Source of the DNA: Paenibacillus albidus
GTDB lineage: Bacteria; Bacillota; Bacilli; Paenibacillales; Paenibacillaceae
Direction of reading: 5' to 3'
Assembly: GCF_014644435.1 (NCBI RefSeq)
Contig: NZ_BMKR01000005.1
Span: forward strand, 62,001 to 126,000
DNA length: 64,000 nt
Both the position numbers and the translations under genes were made by a program. Every line of letters starts with the position of its first letter. Position 1 is the stretch's first letter. This document shows positions 33,824 through 48,715 of this stretch, in pieces. Under the pieces are notes generated by a model, which saw only the letters and a list, made by a program, of their open reading frames with translations, ran no database searches and was not told where the DNA came from.

Positions 33824-35563
33824 ATGCGAAGAAGAATCAGCTTGCCTTTAAAATTATTTTTTATCGTGTTTGCTTTTGTATTAAGCTGCATAATCTTGAT
33901 CAGCCAGTTGTCTTATCGCTATGTTCAAAAGGAAATAAGAACCACGGACGTGTATTACACCAACCAAATCCTTGACAAGATAGACCAGTATTTCACAGTT
34001 AATTTCTCCTCCTTCCAGACGATCCTGTTCTCGGTCGAATCATCGGTGAAAGCCAACATTGACAATACGGAAGTGATTAAAAAGCAATTAAGGGAGCTGT
34101 ATGAACTTAACAGTAATTACGTCAGTAATATTTATTTGATCAAAAGCGATTTATCCATTCTAGGCGGAAGTACACCTACCCGGATATTCGATGAACCTTT
34201 AGCTGAAAGAGAACCATTGTTTGATGCGGCTGACAAGAACAGAAGGACTACCTTTGTCAGTGACCCTTACAAATCTAAATATTCCGGCTGGACCGTTACA
34301 ATGGTTCGATATCTGAACGGCGCTCCGTTTCCTATAGCCATTGCGGTAGATCTGGATCTCAATGCCATTGAAGAAACCTTGTTCAAGATTAATAGAAAAG
34401 AACAAATGAATTTGGCTCTAATCACCGCATCGGGAAAAATCATTGCCGGATTTTCGGAAAATAAGGGCCCCCTGAATATTCAAGATCATACTTTTTCAAT
34501 CGGTGAAACGTCAGCGGAACAAATTCTGGATACTACCGAAACAAGCCTTCAATTGCATACCAAGGAGGGGACTCAGGTCTCCCTTCTGAAAAAACCGACG
34601 GAAAAATTCAACTGGACCATCATCTCGATCAACGATGAATCACGCTTGAAAGCGGCTTTGTCCAGATTGGAAACCTATTATATCGAGCTTCTAGCTGCAG
34701 GTTTTCTCTTAAGCCTGTTCGTTTCCTTTTTTATTGCCAAATATATAAGGACTCCGCTCTATGCACTCAAAACAAAAATGAAGCGAGTGGAGCAAGGCCT
34801 CCTGACAACTACTATATCCATTAACCGAAACGATGAGTTTGGAGATCTCTCCCGGGCATTCGATCGTATGCTGCAGCAAATTGTGGAACTGATCCGGGGA
34901 GCAGAGCTTCATAATGAACTTGAACGCAAGCTGGAAATTCAAGTGCTGCAGTCTCAAATAAACCCTCATTTTCTGTATAACACGCTTGGTTCTATCAGCA
35001 ATGTCATACGGCTCGGACAAATAGAGAAAGTAGATGTGGTGATCGAGTCTCTTATTTCAATCTTGGAATATGGGATAGCCGACGCTTCAGAGAAGGTCTC
35101 ACTGCGTCAGGAATTGCAAAATGTATCGGACTATATCGCGATCCAGAACATCCGCTATAACCGAAACTTCCACTTGATTGAAAATATCGAAGCAGGGTTA
35201 ATAGACTTTCCGGTTTTTAGAATGCTGCTTCAGCCCCTTGTAGAGAATAGTATCTTCCATGGTTATAACGGAGGGGGGATCGAAGGCCCTATTACTATTC
35301 ATGCTTACAGGGAGGGCAGCATGGTCATCATAGAAGTCGTTGATCAAGGCGAGGGTATTCCAGCTGATAAAATAAAGCATATTTTAATCTCAGAACCAAG
35401 TGATGTGGAAGTGAAAAGGAAAAGAATCGGATTAAACAATATTCATGACCGGATCAGACTTCACTACGGAGAACAGTTCGGACTCCAAATCATAAGCATA
35501 CCTAAGGAAATAACCCGTGTTCAGGCCTTATTCCCAGCAGGCTTGTTTAAAGGAGATGCATGA
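33824..35563 (+). CDS. Sensor histidine kinase (YesM family)
   Basis: A 579-residue membrane kinase with two transmembrane segments (about residues 9-31 and 288-306) enclosing an extracytoplasmic sensor (Cache-like) domain, then a HAMP domain (YIRTPLYALKTKMKRVEQG), the His_kinase domain with QSQINPHFLYNTLGSISNVI (phosphoacceptor His382) and a HATPase domain (LLQPLVENSIFHGY; DQGEGIPADK; IGLNNIHDRIRL). This is the YesM/LytS-type arrangement found with AraC-type response regulators that control carbohydrate uptake. It overlaps the next gene by 4 bases (ATGA), so the pair is coupled. The ligand is probably the oligosaccharide or its binding-protein complex (inference). Confidence 0.92.
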   Translation: MRRRISLPLKLFFIVFAFVLSCIILISQLSYRYVQKEIRTTDVYYTNQILDKIDQYFTVNFSSFQTILFSVESSVKANIDNTEVIKKQLRELYELNSNYVSNIYLIKSDLSILGGSTPTRIFDEPLAEREPLFDAADKNRRTTFVSDPYKSKYSGWTVTMVRYLNGAPFPIAIAVDLDLNAIEETLFKINRKEQMNLALITASGKIIAGFSENKGPLNIQDHTFSIGETSAEQILDTTETSLQLHTKEGTQVSLLKKPTEKFNWTIISINDESRLKAALSRLETYYIELLAAGFLLSLFVSFFIAKYIRTPLYALKTKMKRVEQGLLTTTISINRNDEFGDLSRAFDRMLQQIVELIRGAELHNELERKLEIQVLQSQINPHFLYNTLGSISNVIRLGQIEKVDVVIESLISILEYGIADASEKVSLRQELQNVSDYIAIQNIRYNRNFHLIENIEAGLIDFPVFRMLLQPLVENSIFHGYNGGGIEGPITIHAYREGSMVIIEVVDQGEGIPADKIKHILISEPSDVEVKRKRIGLNNIHDRIRLHYGEQFGLQIISIPKEITRVQALFPAGLFKGDA

Positions 35564-37185
35564 TAGTGAGAGACTACACCTGCTTCATTGTTGACGATGA
35601 GGATCTAATCATTCAGAGACTGGAATTGTTTTTTCACGAGCTCTCCCTTAGGGATAGGCGATTTCATTTGGTGGGAAAAGCGAATAATGGGCTGGAGGGG
35701 ATAGAGGAGATCGTAAAGCTTAAGCCGGATATCGTGATATCTGATATCGTTATGCCGCGAATGGATGGGATTTCCATGATTGAGCAGCTAAAGCCAACGC
35801 TTCCCCGTACCCAGTTCATTCTTTTGACCGCTTATTCATCCTTTGAATACGCCCAGAGAGCCATTCAAGCCAACGTATTGGAATACATTGTTAAGGTTCC
35901 GCTCAGGGAAGCGGATTTGAACCGGGCTTTGGATAAGGCAGCCGGGATTTTAAATGAGGTTAAGAAAAAAGAAGCGGAATTTCAATCGTTAAACGTATCC
36001 GTGCTTGAAAATAAATATAGAGTCCGCAAGCAATTTTTTAACGAGCTTATCAGAGGCGAAATTCCTTCTCACCGGGCATCGGATTTTGCCAACCGCATGC
36101 AGTTTCATTTCTTTCAAGCCAACTATCGCTGCTTCATTGTCGAAATGAATATGTATGAAAGTTTCCGGAACGATTATTCAGCGTCTGATCAAAACATCTT
36201 GAGATATGCGATTACGAATATAATCGAAGAAACGGTGATGAATGGTGGCAGTGGTGTAGCTGCAGATCTATCCGATAATCGTTTTATTGGCTTTCTTTCC
36301 TGGGAAAATAATCGCAGTGATCTGGAAACGGAATATGATTGCCAGGCATTAGGGGGGCAGATCGTCTCCCATTTGCACCAATATTTGAATCAAAGGGTAT
36401 CCGTCGCTTTTGGAGGTCCGCACCGAGGCTGGGAATCTATCAAACAAGCTTACACGGAAGCACACAATGTGAGTGATGATTTCTATTATCATACTGAGAA
36501 AGTAGTAAAAACACCTATGCATCGCTTCCATTACCATAATGACAAAAAAGAAGAATTTCAGCAGAAGCTGGCTGATTTTCTTGCTGGGGTGAAAAGAAAG
36601 GTTTCCAAGGAAGAGCTGGAGAAAGCATTTGCTGATCTGAACCATTTTGTGACGAATTATAAAATTCATAAGTCCATCATGGCACCTATGCTTCAAGACT
36701 TGTACAGAGATATTACTGCGAAATTTAAAACGGGGAACTCGTTGGCCACGGATGCATCAGAGTTTCCCATGAAATTTATGACATTCCGGGAGCAGCTTGC
36801 CTTTATTGGCGACTTCACATTCGAATATGTACACACTGGCCAACTTTTACATCGTGTAGAAATCATGAGTGCTATGCGGTTTATAGAGAAAAACCTGAAA
36901 CAGCGATTAACGCTTGAGGCGATTGCCGAGGAAGTGAATTTAGCTCCATCGTATTTTAGCAGCTTATTCAAAAAAACAATGAACGAAGGCGTTATCAGCT
37001 ACATCAACCGTAAAAAAATTCAATTAGCTCTCGAACTGTTAAATGTTCAGGATTATTCTTTATTGGAATTGTGCGAGGAAGTAGGAATTGTGAATGAAGG
37101 TTATTTTTGCAAATTATTTAAAGAATATACGGGTGATACTCCTAAGCAATATCGGATAAAAATGACACGGTATGAATCCAAATAA
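35560..37185 (+). CDS. Response regulator with AraC-type DNA-binding domain (YesN family)
   Basis: The 541-residue product has an N-terminal receiver domain: acidic pair VDDEDLI, phosphoacceptor Asp62 in VISDIVMPRMDG, switch Thr in LLTAYSSFEYA, and Lys in EYIVKVPL (where KP is usual, KVP is found). A middle linker region of about 280 residues follows, and a C-terminal AraC double helix-turn-helix (RFIEKNLKQRLTLEAIAEEVNLAPSYFSSLFKKT; EYTGDTPKQYRIKM). It probably activates the shared promoters at 30167 and 40826, whose 9-bp-spaced direct repeats are of the kind AraC proteins bind (inference). Start ATG overlaps the kinase stop. Confidence 0.92.
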   Translation: MIVRDYTCFIVDDEDLIIQRLELFFHELSLRDRRFHLVGKANNGLEGIEEIVKLKPDIVISDIVMPRMDGISMIEQLKPTLPRTQFILLTAYSSFEYAQRAIQANVLEYIVKVPLREADLNRALDKAAGILNEVKKKEAEFQSLNVSVLENKYRVRKQFFNELIRGEIPSHRASDFANRMQFHFFQANYRCFIVEMNMYESFRNDYSASDQNILRYAITNIIEETVMNGGSGVAADLSDNRFIGFLSWENNRSDLETEYDCQALGGQIVSHLHQYLNQRVSVAFGGPHRGWESIKQAYTEAHNVSDDFYYHTEKVVKTPMHRFHYHNDKKEEFQQKLADFLAGVKRKVSKEELEKAFADLNHFVTNYKIHKSIMAPMLQDLYRDITAKFKTGNSLATDASEFPMKFMTFREQLAFIGDFTFEYVHTGQLLHRVEIMSAMRFIEKNLKQRLTLEAIAEEVNLAPSYFSSLFKKTMNEGVISYINRKKIQLALELLNVQDYSLLELCEEVGIVNEGYFCKLFKEYTGDTPKQYRIKMTRYESK

Positions 37186-37285
37186 GGTTGCAAAAAAATG
37201 TATAAATTTTTCGCGGAATCATATAAAAAAAAGGGCATCAAAAGGATTACCATGATAGAAGGATCTAATCATGGAGGTTATCAAA

Positions 37286-39502
37286 ATGGAGCTTATTAAA
37301 GCAGATGTAACCGTCGTAGGCGGAGGTATTGCTGGGATATGCGCTGCCATTGCTGCCGCACGCCAAGGGCTGCAGGTTTCACTTATTAATGATCGGCCGG
37401 TTCTTGGGGGAAATGCGAGCAGCGAGGTCAGGGTTCATATCAACGGCTCGGCATATCTCGGAAACAGTCCATCTTATTATGCACGCGAGGGCGGATTGGT
37501 GGAAGAACTCAAGTTGAAGATTTTTCACTATAATCCGTTATACAACAAGAAGCTTATGCTTTCGCTTTCGGATACGGTCTTGTTGGATATGGTCTATGGT
37601 GAGCCTAACATTTCTCTATTTCTGAATACATGCGTGCATGAAACGGGCATGGAGAACGGCAGAATTAAATGGGTGGAGGGCCTTCAATTGGCTTCCGAAA
37701 GAAAATTTCGTTTTGAAAGCCGAACCTACATCGATTGCTCCGGAGATGGAGTTGTCGGATATCAAGCAGGTGCGCTCTTCCGATGGGGGAGAGAAGCGAA
37801 GCATGAATACAAGGAAGAATTGGCTCCTGAAGTGGCGGACCATTACACCATGGGCGATACGATCCTGTTTCAAGCCCGTGACGTAGAATATTCCGTTCCA
37901 TACAAAAGGCCTGGCTTTGCGTATGATATTACGAAGTTGGCCTTTTTCGATAGTATCAGAAAAGGCCTAAACCATAGGGCTTTTCCGAGAAAAATCAACG
38001 GGCTTGGCGGATTGTGGTGGCTGGAATACGGCGGACATATGGATATTATCAAGAATAATGAAGACATCGCATTGGAGCTGCGGAAATTGGTGTACGGGAT
38101 TTGGGATTATATCAAAAATAGCGGCGAATTTGATGATGTAGACAATCTCATCTTGGATTATGTATGCCCGATTCCGGGAAAGCGGGAGTCGAGGCGGTTC
38201 ATAGGGGAACACATGTTGTCTCAGAACGATCTTACAGCAAAGCCGCATTTCGAAGATGCTGTATCCGTCGGAGGATGGTATATGGATTTACATGCTAATA
38301 AGGGCATCTACGATGAGGGGCCGGCTACAGCATGGAATTTCGTGCCTGGATTGTACAATATCCCTTTCCGCAGTTTATATTCACGAAATATTCCTAATCT
38401 CATGTTCGCTGGTCGCAATATAAGTGCTACCCATGTGGCTTTTGGATCTACAAGGGTAATGGCAACTTGCGGTTGTATGGGGCAGGCGGTTGGAACGGCT
38501 GCTTCGTTATGCTTGAAATATGAGGTAGACCCCGCGGCCATAGTCGAAGCTCATATGGGGGAGCTGCAGGCGCTGCTGCTTCGAGACGGGCAAACGATTG
38601 TAGGACTTCAAGAGGAATTGGATCCTTACTTCGCTGAAGGATTAACTATTCGTGCCTCGTCTCAGCGCAGCTATGACAATCTTCATCCAACCGAAGAGAT
38701 TTCCATGGAGAAAGGGTTATGTTTGGTCTTGCCGATTCAGACATCCGTGGCTGAAAGCGTACGGATCAAAATTAAAAATAAGTCCGAGCATTCGGAAACT
38801 CTGCATGTGAAGCTGTTTGGCGGGGAACGGAAGGAAAACTACATTCCCACCAGTGAGTTGAAAGACTACCGCTTGGTTATTGCAGCCGGTCATGACGACT
38901 GGATTACGCTAGACTTGGGCTGCAAGAAACCGGCTGACGACAAAATCTACATCGTATTGGAAGGTACGGCGAGCCTTGCCGTATACGGCAATGATGAGAA
39001 AATGACAGGAGCGGTCAGCTTCCATTATAGGCCGGAAGAGCCGTCCAGGCTGAAGAAATTCAATAAGAGCATTTGCTTCATGGATCTGTTACCATCCCAG
39101 AATATGTATAATCCCGAGAATGTCGTCAACGGCTTCTCCAGACCTTATGGTCTGCCGAACGGCTGGATTTCTGAACGTACGGAAGGACAGGAATGGTTGG
39201 AATTCTGTTTTGCAAGCCCCAAAAATGTAGACGAAATCCATCTTGTTTTCAATTCACAGTTGGATCTGGAGCATTTCGATGATCCGATCGATTCCCTTAT
39301 CCAAGATTATGCTATGACCTTAACCTTAGAAGACGGAACCGAGAGGGAAATCATAACTCGTGGGAATTATCTCACCTTGAATAAACATAAGGTGGATGCG
39401 AAAGATGTAACCCGAATCCGCTTCGATTTCTGTGCAACGTATGGTTCGCCTTATTTTGAAGTGTTTGCTGTAAAATTGTTTGCTCCTAAAATTGATAAAT
39501 GA
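37286..39502 (+). CDS. FAD-dependent oxidoreductase of a polysaccharide locus
   Basis: ATG 37286 is chosen over the in-frame ATG 37271 because GGAGG at 37273-37277 precedes it by 8 bases. The 738-residue protein opens with the FAD dinucleotide motif VTVVGGGIAGICAAIAAARQG, then RPVLGGNASSEVRVHINGS and SRTYIDCSGDGVVGYQAGA, matching the FAD_oxidored (PF12831-type) family. There is no signal peptide, so it is cytoplasmic. A beta-rich C-terminal region (about 480-738) resembles carbohydrate-associated beta-sandwich domains. In Bacteroidetes, related oxidoreductases sit in polysaccharide loci and are sometimes labelled xanthan-lyase-like. The substrate is presumably an imported sugar; no direct evidence here. 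Confidence 0.8.
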   Translation: MELIKADVTVVGGGIAGICAAIAAARQGLQVSLINDRPVLGGNASSEVRVHINGSAYLGNSPSYYAREGGLVEELKLKIFHYNPLYNKKLMLSLSDTVLLDMVYGEPNISLFLNTCVHETGMENGRIKWVEGLQLASERKFRFESRTYIDCSGDGVVGYQAGALFRWGREAKHEYKEELAPEVADHYTMGDTILFQARDVEYSVPYKRPGFAYDITKLAFFDSIRKGLNHRAFPRKINGLGGLWWLEYGGHMDIIKNNEDIALELRKLVYGIWDYIKNSGEFDDVDNLILDYVCPIPGKRESRRFIGEHMLSQNDLTAKPHFEDAVSVGGWYMDLHANKGIYDEGPATAWNFVPGLYNIPFRSLYSRNIPNLMFAGRNISATHVAFGSTRVMATCGCMGQAVGTAASLCLKYEVDPAAIVEAHMGELQALLLRDGQTIVGLQEELDPYFAEGLTIRASSQRSYDNLHPTEEISMEKGLCLVLPIQTSVAESVRIKIKNKSEHSETLHVKLFGGERKENYIPTSELKDYRLVIAAGHDDWITLDLGCKKPADDKIYIVLEGTASLAVYGNDEKMTGAVSFHYRPEEPSRLKKFNKSICFMDLLPSQNMYNPENVVNGFSRPYGLPNGWISERTEGQEWLEFCFASPKNVDEIHLVFNSQLDLEHFDDPIDSLIQDYAMTLTLEDGTEREIITRGNYLTLNKHKVDAKDVTRIRFDFCATYGSPYFEVFAVKLFAPKIDK

Positions 39503-39519
39503 GGTCAGGTGAAGTCACG

Positions 39520-40728
39520 ATGAAGGAATTTTTCCCTCGAAGAGGGCTGCCTAATGTAATTCAGAAGTTGGAAAATGGGGATACAGTAACAATCGTCTAT
39601 TTTGGCGGCAGTAATACGCGTTCTGAAGGATACAGGGTCATGACGGCGGATTGGCTTCGAGGGCAATATCCCAAAGCGGATATCCGCTCTGTGAATGCAG
39701 GCATTAATGGGACAGGATCGGATTTGGGCTGTGCCCGTTTGGAGACAGATGTACTGCGTCATCAGCCTGATCTAGTATTTGTTGAATTTGTCGGTAACGA
39801 TGGCGGAGATCCCGAATCCAAGGCGCGGATCGAAGGAATTGTCCGTCAGATCCGCAAGCGGAGCCGGTTTACCGATATCCTGTTCGTTTATACGCTGAAG
39901 GAGCGGGATCTGGCCGGATTTCAGTCTGGGGAATACCAGAAGGGGGCTCTAATGCAAGAGGAAGTGGCCGACTATTATGGTATTCCTTCGATTCATCTGG
40001 GCGTAGCGGTCAGTCACTTGGTGTCCGAGGGAAAACTCGTTTTTACCTCAAGGGAAGACGTGTCCATTCCCGGAGCCGTTATTTTTACGCATGATTCGAT
40101 CCATCCGACCATTCCCGAAGGACACCAGATTTACACGGATACGATCACCCGGTCATTTGAGAAAATTAGCGAACTTCGAGATCATCTGGGAAGGTTGGAA
40201 CATCACTTGCCTCAGAATCCGTTGGTCCCGGCTAATCCTTGGGAGTATGCGACCATGCTATCACTGGATAATATCACTAACTTTTCCGCAGGATGGTCTT
40301 ACAAGACTCCCGATGATTTTGCTTTAGTTCGAGAGTACAATTGGTTGTTCCCCGGCCTATGGCGAGCAGTCGATCCTGGAGAAGCTATCACGGTACAGTT
40401 CGAGGGAACCCGTATCGGGTTATTCGATATCGGGGGGCCTGATTCTGGCAGATTGAAAGTGTCGGTGGATGGCGGAGAACCCTTTATTGTCGATCGATTT
40501 ACACTATACAACGATCATAATCGAAATCAGTATGTATTCTTGCCGGAGCTCCCAAATGGGAAACATACGGTTCGCTTCGAAGTCGATACCGAAAAGACAG
40601 ACAAAGCGGCTGTGTTTGAGGCATGCGGCAATGAACGAAGCAGTGAGCATGTCCGGCAGCATCCAGAATGGTATGATCAAACGGTGATCCAGCTTGGGAA
40701 GTTGTTATTGGTGCAGCCGCCATTATAA
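39520..40728 (+). CDS. SGNH/GDSL-type hydrolase
   Basis: ATG 39520 fits GAGGTCAGGTGAAGTCACG better than the upstream in-frame ATG 39499, which overlaps the previous gene. The 402-residue protein has an N-terminal SGNH domain: block I VYFGGSNTR with nucleophile Ser31, block II glycine in NAGINGTGSDLG, block III VEFVGNDGGD (Asn), and block V HDSIHPT with the catalytic Asp/His. A C-terminal region of about 150 residues has a beta-sandwich look (DPGEAITVQFEGTRIGLFDIGGPDSGRLKVSVDGG). No signal peptide, so it is likely to deesterify imported oligosaccharides, for example by removing acetyl groups. It is coupled to the FAD oxidoreductase gene and followed by a terminator. Confidence 0.85.
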   Translation: MKEFFPRRGLPNVIQKLENGDTVTIVYFGGSNTRSEGYRVMTADWLRGQYPKADIRSVNAGINGTGSDLGCARLETDVLRHQPDLVFVEFVGNDGGDPESKARIEGIVRQIRKRSRFTDILFVYTLKERDLAGFQSGEYQKGALMQEEVADYYGIPSIHLGVAVSHLVSEGKLVFTSREDVSIPGAVIFTHDSIHPTIPEGHQIYTDTITRSFEKISELRDHLGRLEHHLPQNPLVPANPWEYATMLSLDNITNFSAGWSYKTPDDFALVREYNWLFPGLWRAVDPGEAITVQFEGTRIGLFDIGGPDSGRLKVSVDGGEPFIVDRFTLYNDHNRNQYVFLPELPNGKHTVRFEVDTEKTDKAAVFEACGNERSSEHVRQHPEWYDQTVIQLGKLLLVQPPL

Positions 40729-40758
40729 TTGATCATTAGGCTTTGTCCAATTGGAAGA

Positions 40759-40815
40759 CCTACATCATAACTGACTGCAGTTGAACGGTTAGTTATGATG
40801 TAGGTTTATTTTTTT
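40759..40815 (+). terminator. Terminator at the end of the transporter/regulator/enzyme block
   Basis: CCTACATCATAACT and AGTTATGATGTAGG form a 14-bp stem, followed by TTTATTTTTTT. Confidence 0.85.
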
Positions 40816-40825
40816 ACTTAAAATT

Positions 40826-40880
40826 TTATAAGAAATTCTTGAAATTAAAGAAATTTCACGGTTATGTGAGATGCTATGAT
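40826..40880 (+). promoter_or_regulatory. Activator-type promoter of the giant secreted protein (copy 2 of shared element)
   Basis: Nearly identical to 30167-30221: GAAATT repeats at 40832, 40841 and 40850 and the -10 region GATGCTATGATA (TATGAT at 40875-40880), with identical spacing throughout. The -35 hexamer is absent, consistent with activation by the local AraC-type regulator. Confidence 0.75.
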
Positions 40881-40882
40881 AA

Positions 40883-46606
<5,724 letters not shown>

Positions 46607-46754
46607 TCCTATGAGCTGAGTGGATGAGAATGATCCATTCGGCTTTTTTCTTGGAATTTAGTATTGAACTATGCAAAATGCTTGTAAACTTGTATGCTAC
46701 GCTACCAATAGGTTGATGCGGTACAAAATTAGCATGTCATATGTCATTTATAAG

Positions 46755-46793
46755 TAAAAAGGGGAGTTTGTTTTGAACAAACTCCCCTTTTTA
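46755..46793. terminator. Bidirectional terminator, 18-bp perfect stem
   Basis: TAAAAAGGGGAGTTTGTT (46755-46772) and AACAAACTCCCCTTTTTA (46776-46793) pair perfectly around TTG, between the giant gene and the convergent isochorismatase-like gene. Confidence 0.88.
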
Positions 46794-46825
46794 CTATATT
46801 ATTTGTTTTGAAGATTGTATTCAGT

Positions 46826-47374
46826 TTATTGTTGCAGGAAATCCTCAGTCGAAGTAACAGTGCAGTACATGCTTTGAAGTGCACTGACAAACGCATTATG
46901 AACCTGTTCGGCTGGCACGACCTTATCTTGATATGCCAAGTCTCTTGTCGCACATGCATCTTCAATAAGTGTAGTATCATAACCAAGATCCACTGCAGCT
47001 CTAACTGTGGCATCGATGCACATATGCGTCATCATACCTACAATCACTACCTTGGTTACTCCGTTTTCTTTTAATTTGTTTTCTAATTCAGTCTTCAAAA
47101 AACTGTTGGGAAAATTTTTCAAGATAATGTCTTCGTGATCTAATGGCAGAACAGAATCATTTATTTTAACTCCCTCCGTATCCGGAAGAAAGAATCCTAA
47201 CGCTGGATTACTTGCGATATGCTGGACATGGAAGATATTGTCCTTGTTATTCTCTCTAAACCATTCAAGAATTTTAGCAGCATTTACGGCTGCTTTTTCA
47301 GGATTGCTTAATTCCATCTTCCCATTTGGAAAATATTCATTTTGAATATCAACCAAGATTAAAGCTGTACCCAT
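46826..47374 (-). CDS. Isochorismatase-family cysteine hydrolase
   Basis: The 182-residue protein has the cysteine-hydrolase triad of the isochorismatase-like fold: Asp9 (LILVDIQNEYF), Lys86 (IILKNFPNSF) and Cys119 (MMTHMCIDATVRAA), plus the conserved Asp in IEDACATRD. Members hydrolyse amides such as nicotinamide or ureidoacrylate, or are of unknown activity; the substrate here is not deducible. A decayed copy of the same gene lies at 57453-57740 (minus strand), next to an intact Lrp/AsnC gene, whereas this intact copy has an Lrp remnant upstream (47494). Upstream AGGTGGAG on the minus strand serves as ribosome binding site. Confidence 0.88.
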   Translation of the reverse strand: MGTALILVDIQNEYFPNGKMELSNPEKAAVNAAKILEWFRENNKDNIFHVQHIASNPALGFFLPDTEGVKINDSVLPLDHEDIILKNFPNSFLKTELENKLKENGVTKVVIVGMMTHMCIDATVRAAVDLGYDTTLIEDACATRDLAYQDKVVPAEQVHNAFVSALQSMYCTVTSTEDFLQQ

Positions 47375-47493
47375 TTCTCCACCTCATTTATATTTTTTTG
47401 ATTACAAATACAATGATAAATCATTTCTGGATCACAATCGATAATTTGAAGAAACAATATTGCGTAAAACCTTTTCATGATGAAAAAATAAAT

Positions 47494-47565
47494 ATGAAAT
47501 TTGATAATATTGATTTTCAGATCCTTCGATACTTGCCGAAAGTACACGAATTCAATGGGGTATCA
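47494..47565 (+). pseudogene. 5' remnant of an Lrp/AsnC regulator gene
   Basis: Reads MKFDNIDFQILRYLPKVHEFNG, aligning with the first 22 residues of the intact regulator at 57770 (MEFDNIDFLILQLLTENSRIQW), including nucleotide matches such as CACGNATTCAATGG. After this the similarity stops and the LacI gene's 3' end begins. It is divergent from the isochorismatase-like gene, mirroring the intact/decayed pair at 57.4-58.2 kb. Confidence 0.75.
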
Positions 47566-47590
47566 ATGGATCTCTTTCTGCTATTCAGCT

Positions 47591-48556
47591 TCATGTGGAT
47601 TTCCGCTCGATCAGTTCAAATTCCAGAGTATGAACTTCGGGAGCAGGCTGACCCAGCATATCCAGAATGATATAAAAGGCGTTCTCAGCCTGTTTGTTTG
47701 CGGGATAGTGGATTGTTGTCAGATCGAGCAGATGAGCCAACTCAGTGTTGTCGAATCCCAGTATGCCGACGTCACCCGGAGCGGAGAATCCGGCACGCCG
47801 AAGTTCTGTGAGGAGTCCGGCAGCTACATTATCATTCGAACAAGCGATAGCGTCCGGTCTGTCATTCTGTCCGATCCACCACCTTGCCACCTCTTCTCCG
47901 TCATATATGGTGAGTTTATCGTGGAAATCCGGGAAGCTGTTGGCTTTCAATTGATACTTGTCTGCAAAATCGTGATAAGATCTGACCCGTTCAGGCGTAT
48001 TTAATCCCTTTGAAGAGAATACGTTTGCGATCCTGCGGTATCCTTTGGCGTACAGATATTCAAGCCCCAGCGTATAGCCCTTATAATGGTCCATGAAGAC
48101 TGAGGGGATGGTATCACTCACAAGCCTCTGCCAGGTTACAATCGGACCGTATTTGGTATAAGATTCGATGACCTTCCATTCGTTGGTTCGAAATAGACAA
48201 ATCAAGGCATCGAGCTGCTTGCTGCGCAGCATTTCAAGTGCGATAAGTTCCTGCTGGCGGTCCCCGTTCGTAATAAACAGCATTACATTGAATCCATGCT
48301 TATTTGCGCTGGTGTTAAAAGCTTGGATGAATGATGTGGACAAGGTCGTATAAGTTCCGGTTAGAACTCCAATAATCCGTGTCATTCCTTCTTTAAGGGA
48401 CTTTGCGTTGGAATTGGGTACATAATCGAGTCGTTCAATGATTTTGAGTATTTCTTTACGCTTGGCTTCATTTACATATGGATGTTGATTGATGACACGC
48501 GAGACCGTAGTTGTGGACACGCCGGCAAGGCGCGCGATTTCCTGAATATTGGTCAT
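47591..48556 (-). CDS. LacI-family transcriptional regulator
   Basis: The 321-residue product begins with a canonical LacI helix-turn-helix: TNIQEIARLAGVSTTTVSRVINQHPYVNEAKRKEILKIIERLDYVPNSNAKSL, including the hinge helix, followed by a periplasmic-binding-protein-like effector domain (RIIGVLTGTYTT; PDAIACSNDNVAAGLLTELRRAGFSAPGDVGILGFDNTELA). It is divergent from the GH4 gene at 48716 and therefore most likely represses it in response to a beta-glucoside or its phosphate. I found no perfect palindromic operator in the 159-bp intergenic region. Family call is certain; effector is inferred. Confidence 0.92.
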   Translation of the reverse strand: MTNIQEIARLAGVSTTTVSRVINQHPYVNEAKRKEILKIIERLDYVPNSNAKSLKEGMTRIIGVLTGTYTTLSTSFIQAFNTSANKHGFNVMLFITNGDRQQELIALEMLRSKQLDALICLFRTNEWKVIESYTKYGPIVTWQRLVSDTIPSVFMDHYKGYTLGLEYLYAKGYRRIANVFSSKGLNTPERVRSYHDFADKYQLKANSFPDFHDKLTIYDGEEVARWWIGQNDRPDAIACSNDNVAAGLLTELRRAGFSAPGDVGILGFDNTELAHLLDLTTIHYPANKQAENAFYIILDMLGQPAPEVHTLEFELIERKST

Positions 48557-48715
48557 GGATTCTCACCTCTAGCCTAAAGCATAGCATATTTAAGCTCCAT
48601 TCAAACCTCATTTTGCGACCTTTTTTAATCCAGTAAAAGAGAGCTTGACCTGTAATGCATTCCATAAAATAAAGTGAAGGTGTAGAAAAAAAGAGTCATA
48701 CAGGAGGCGTTCTCT

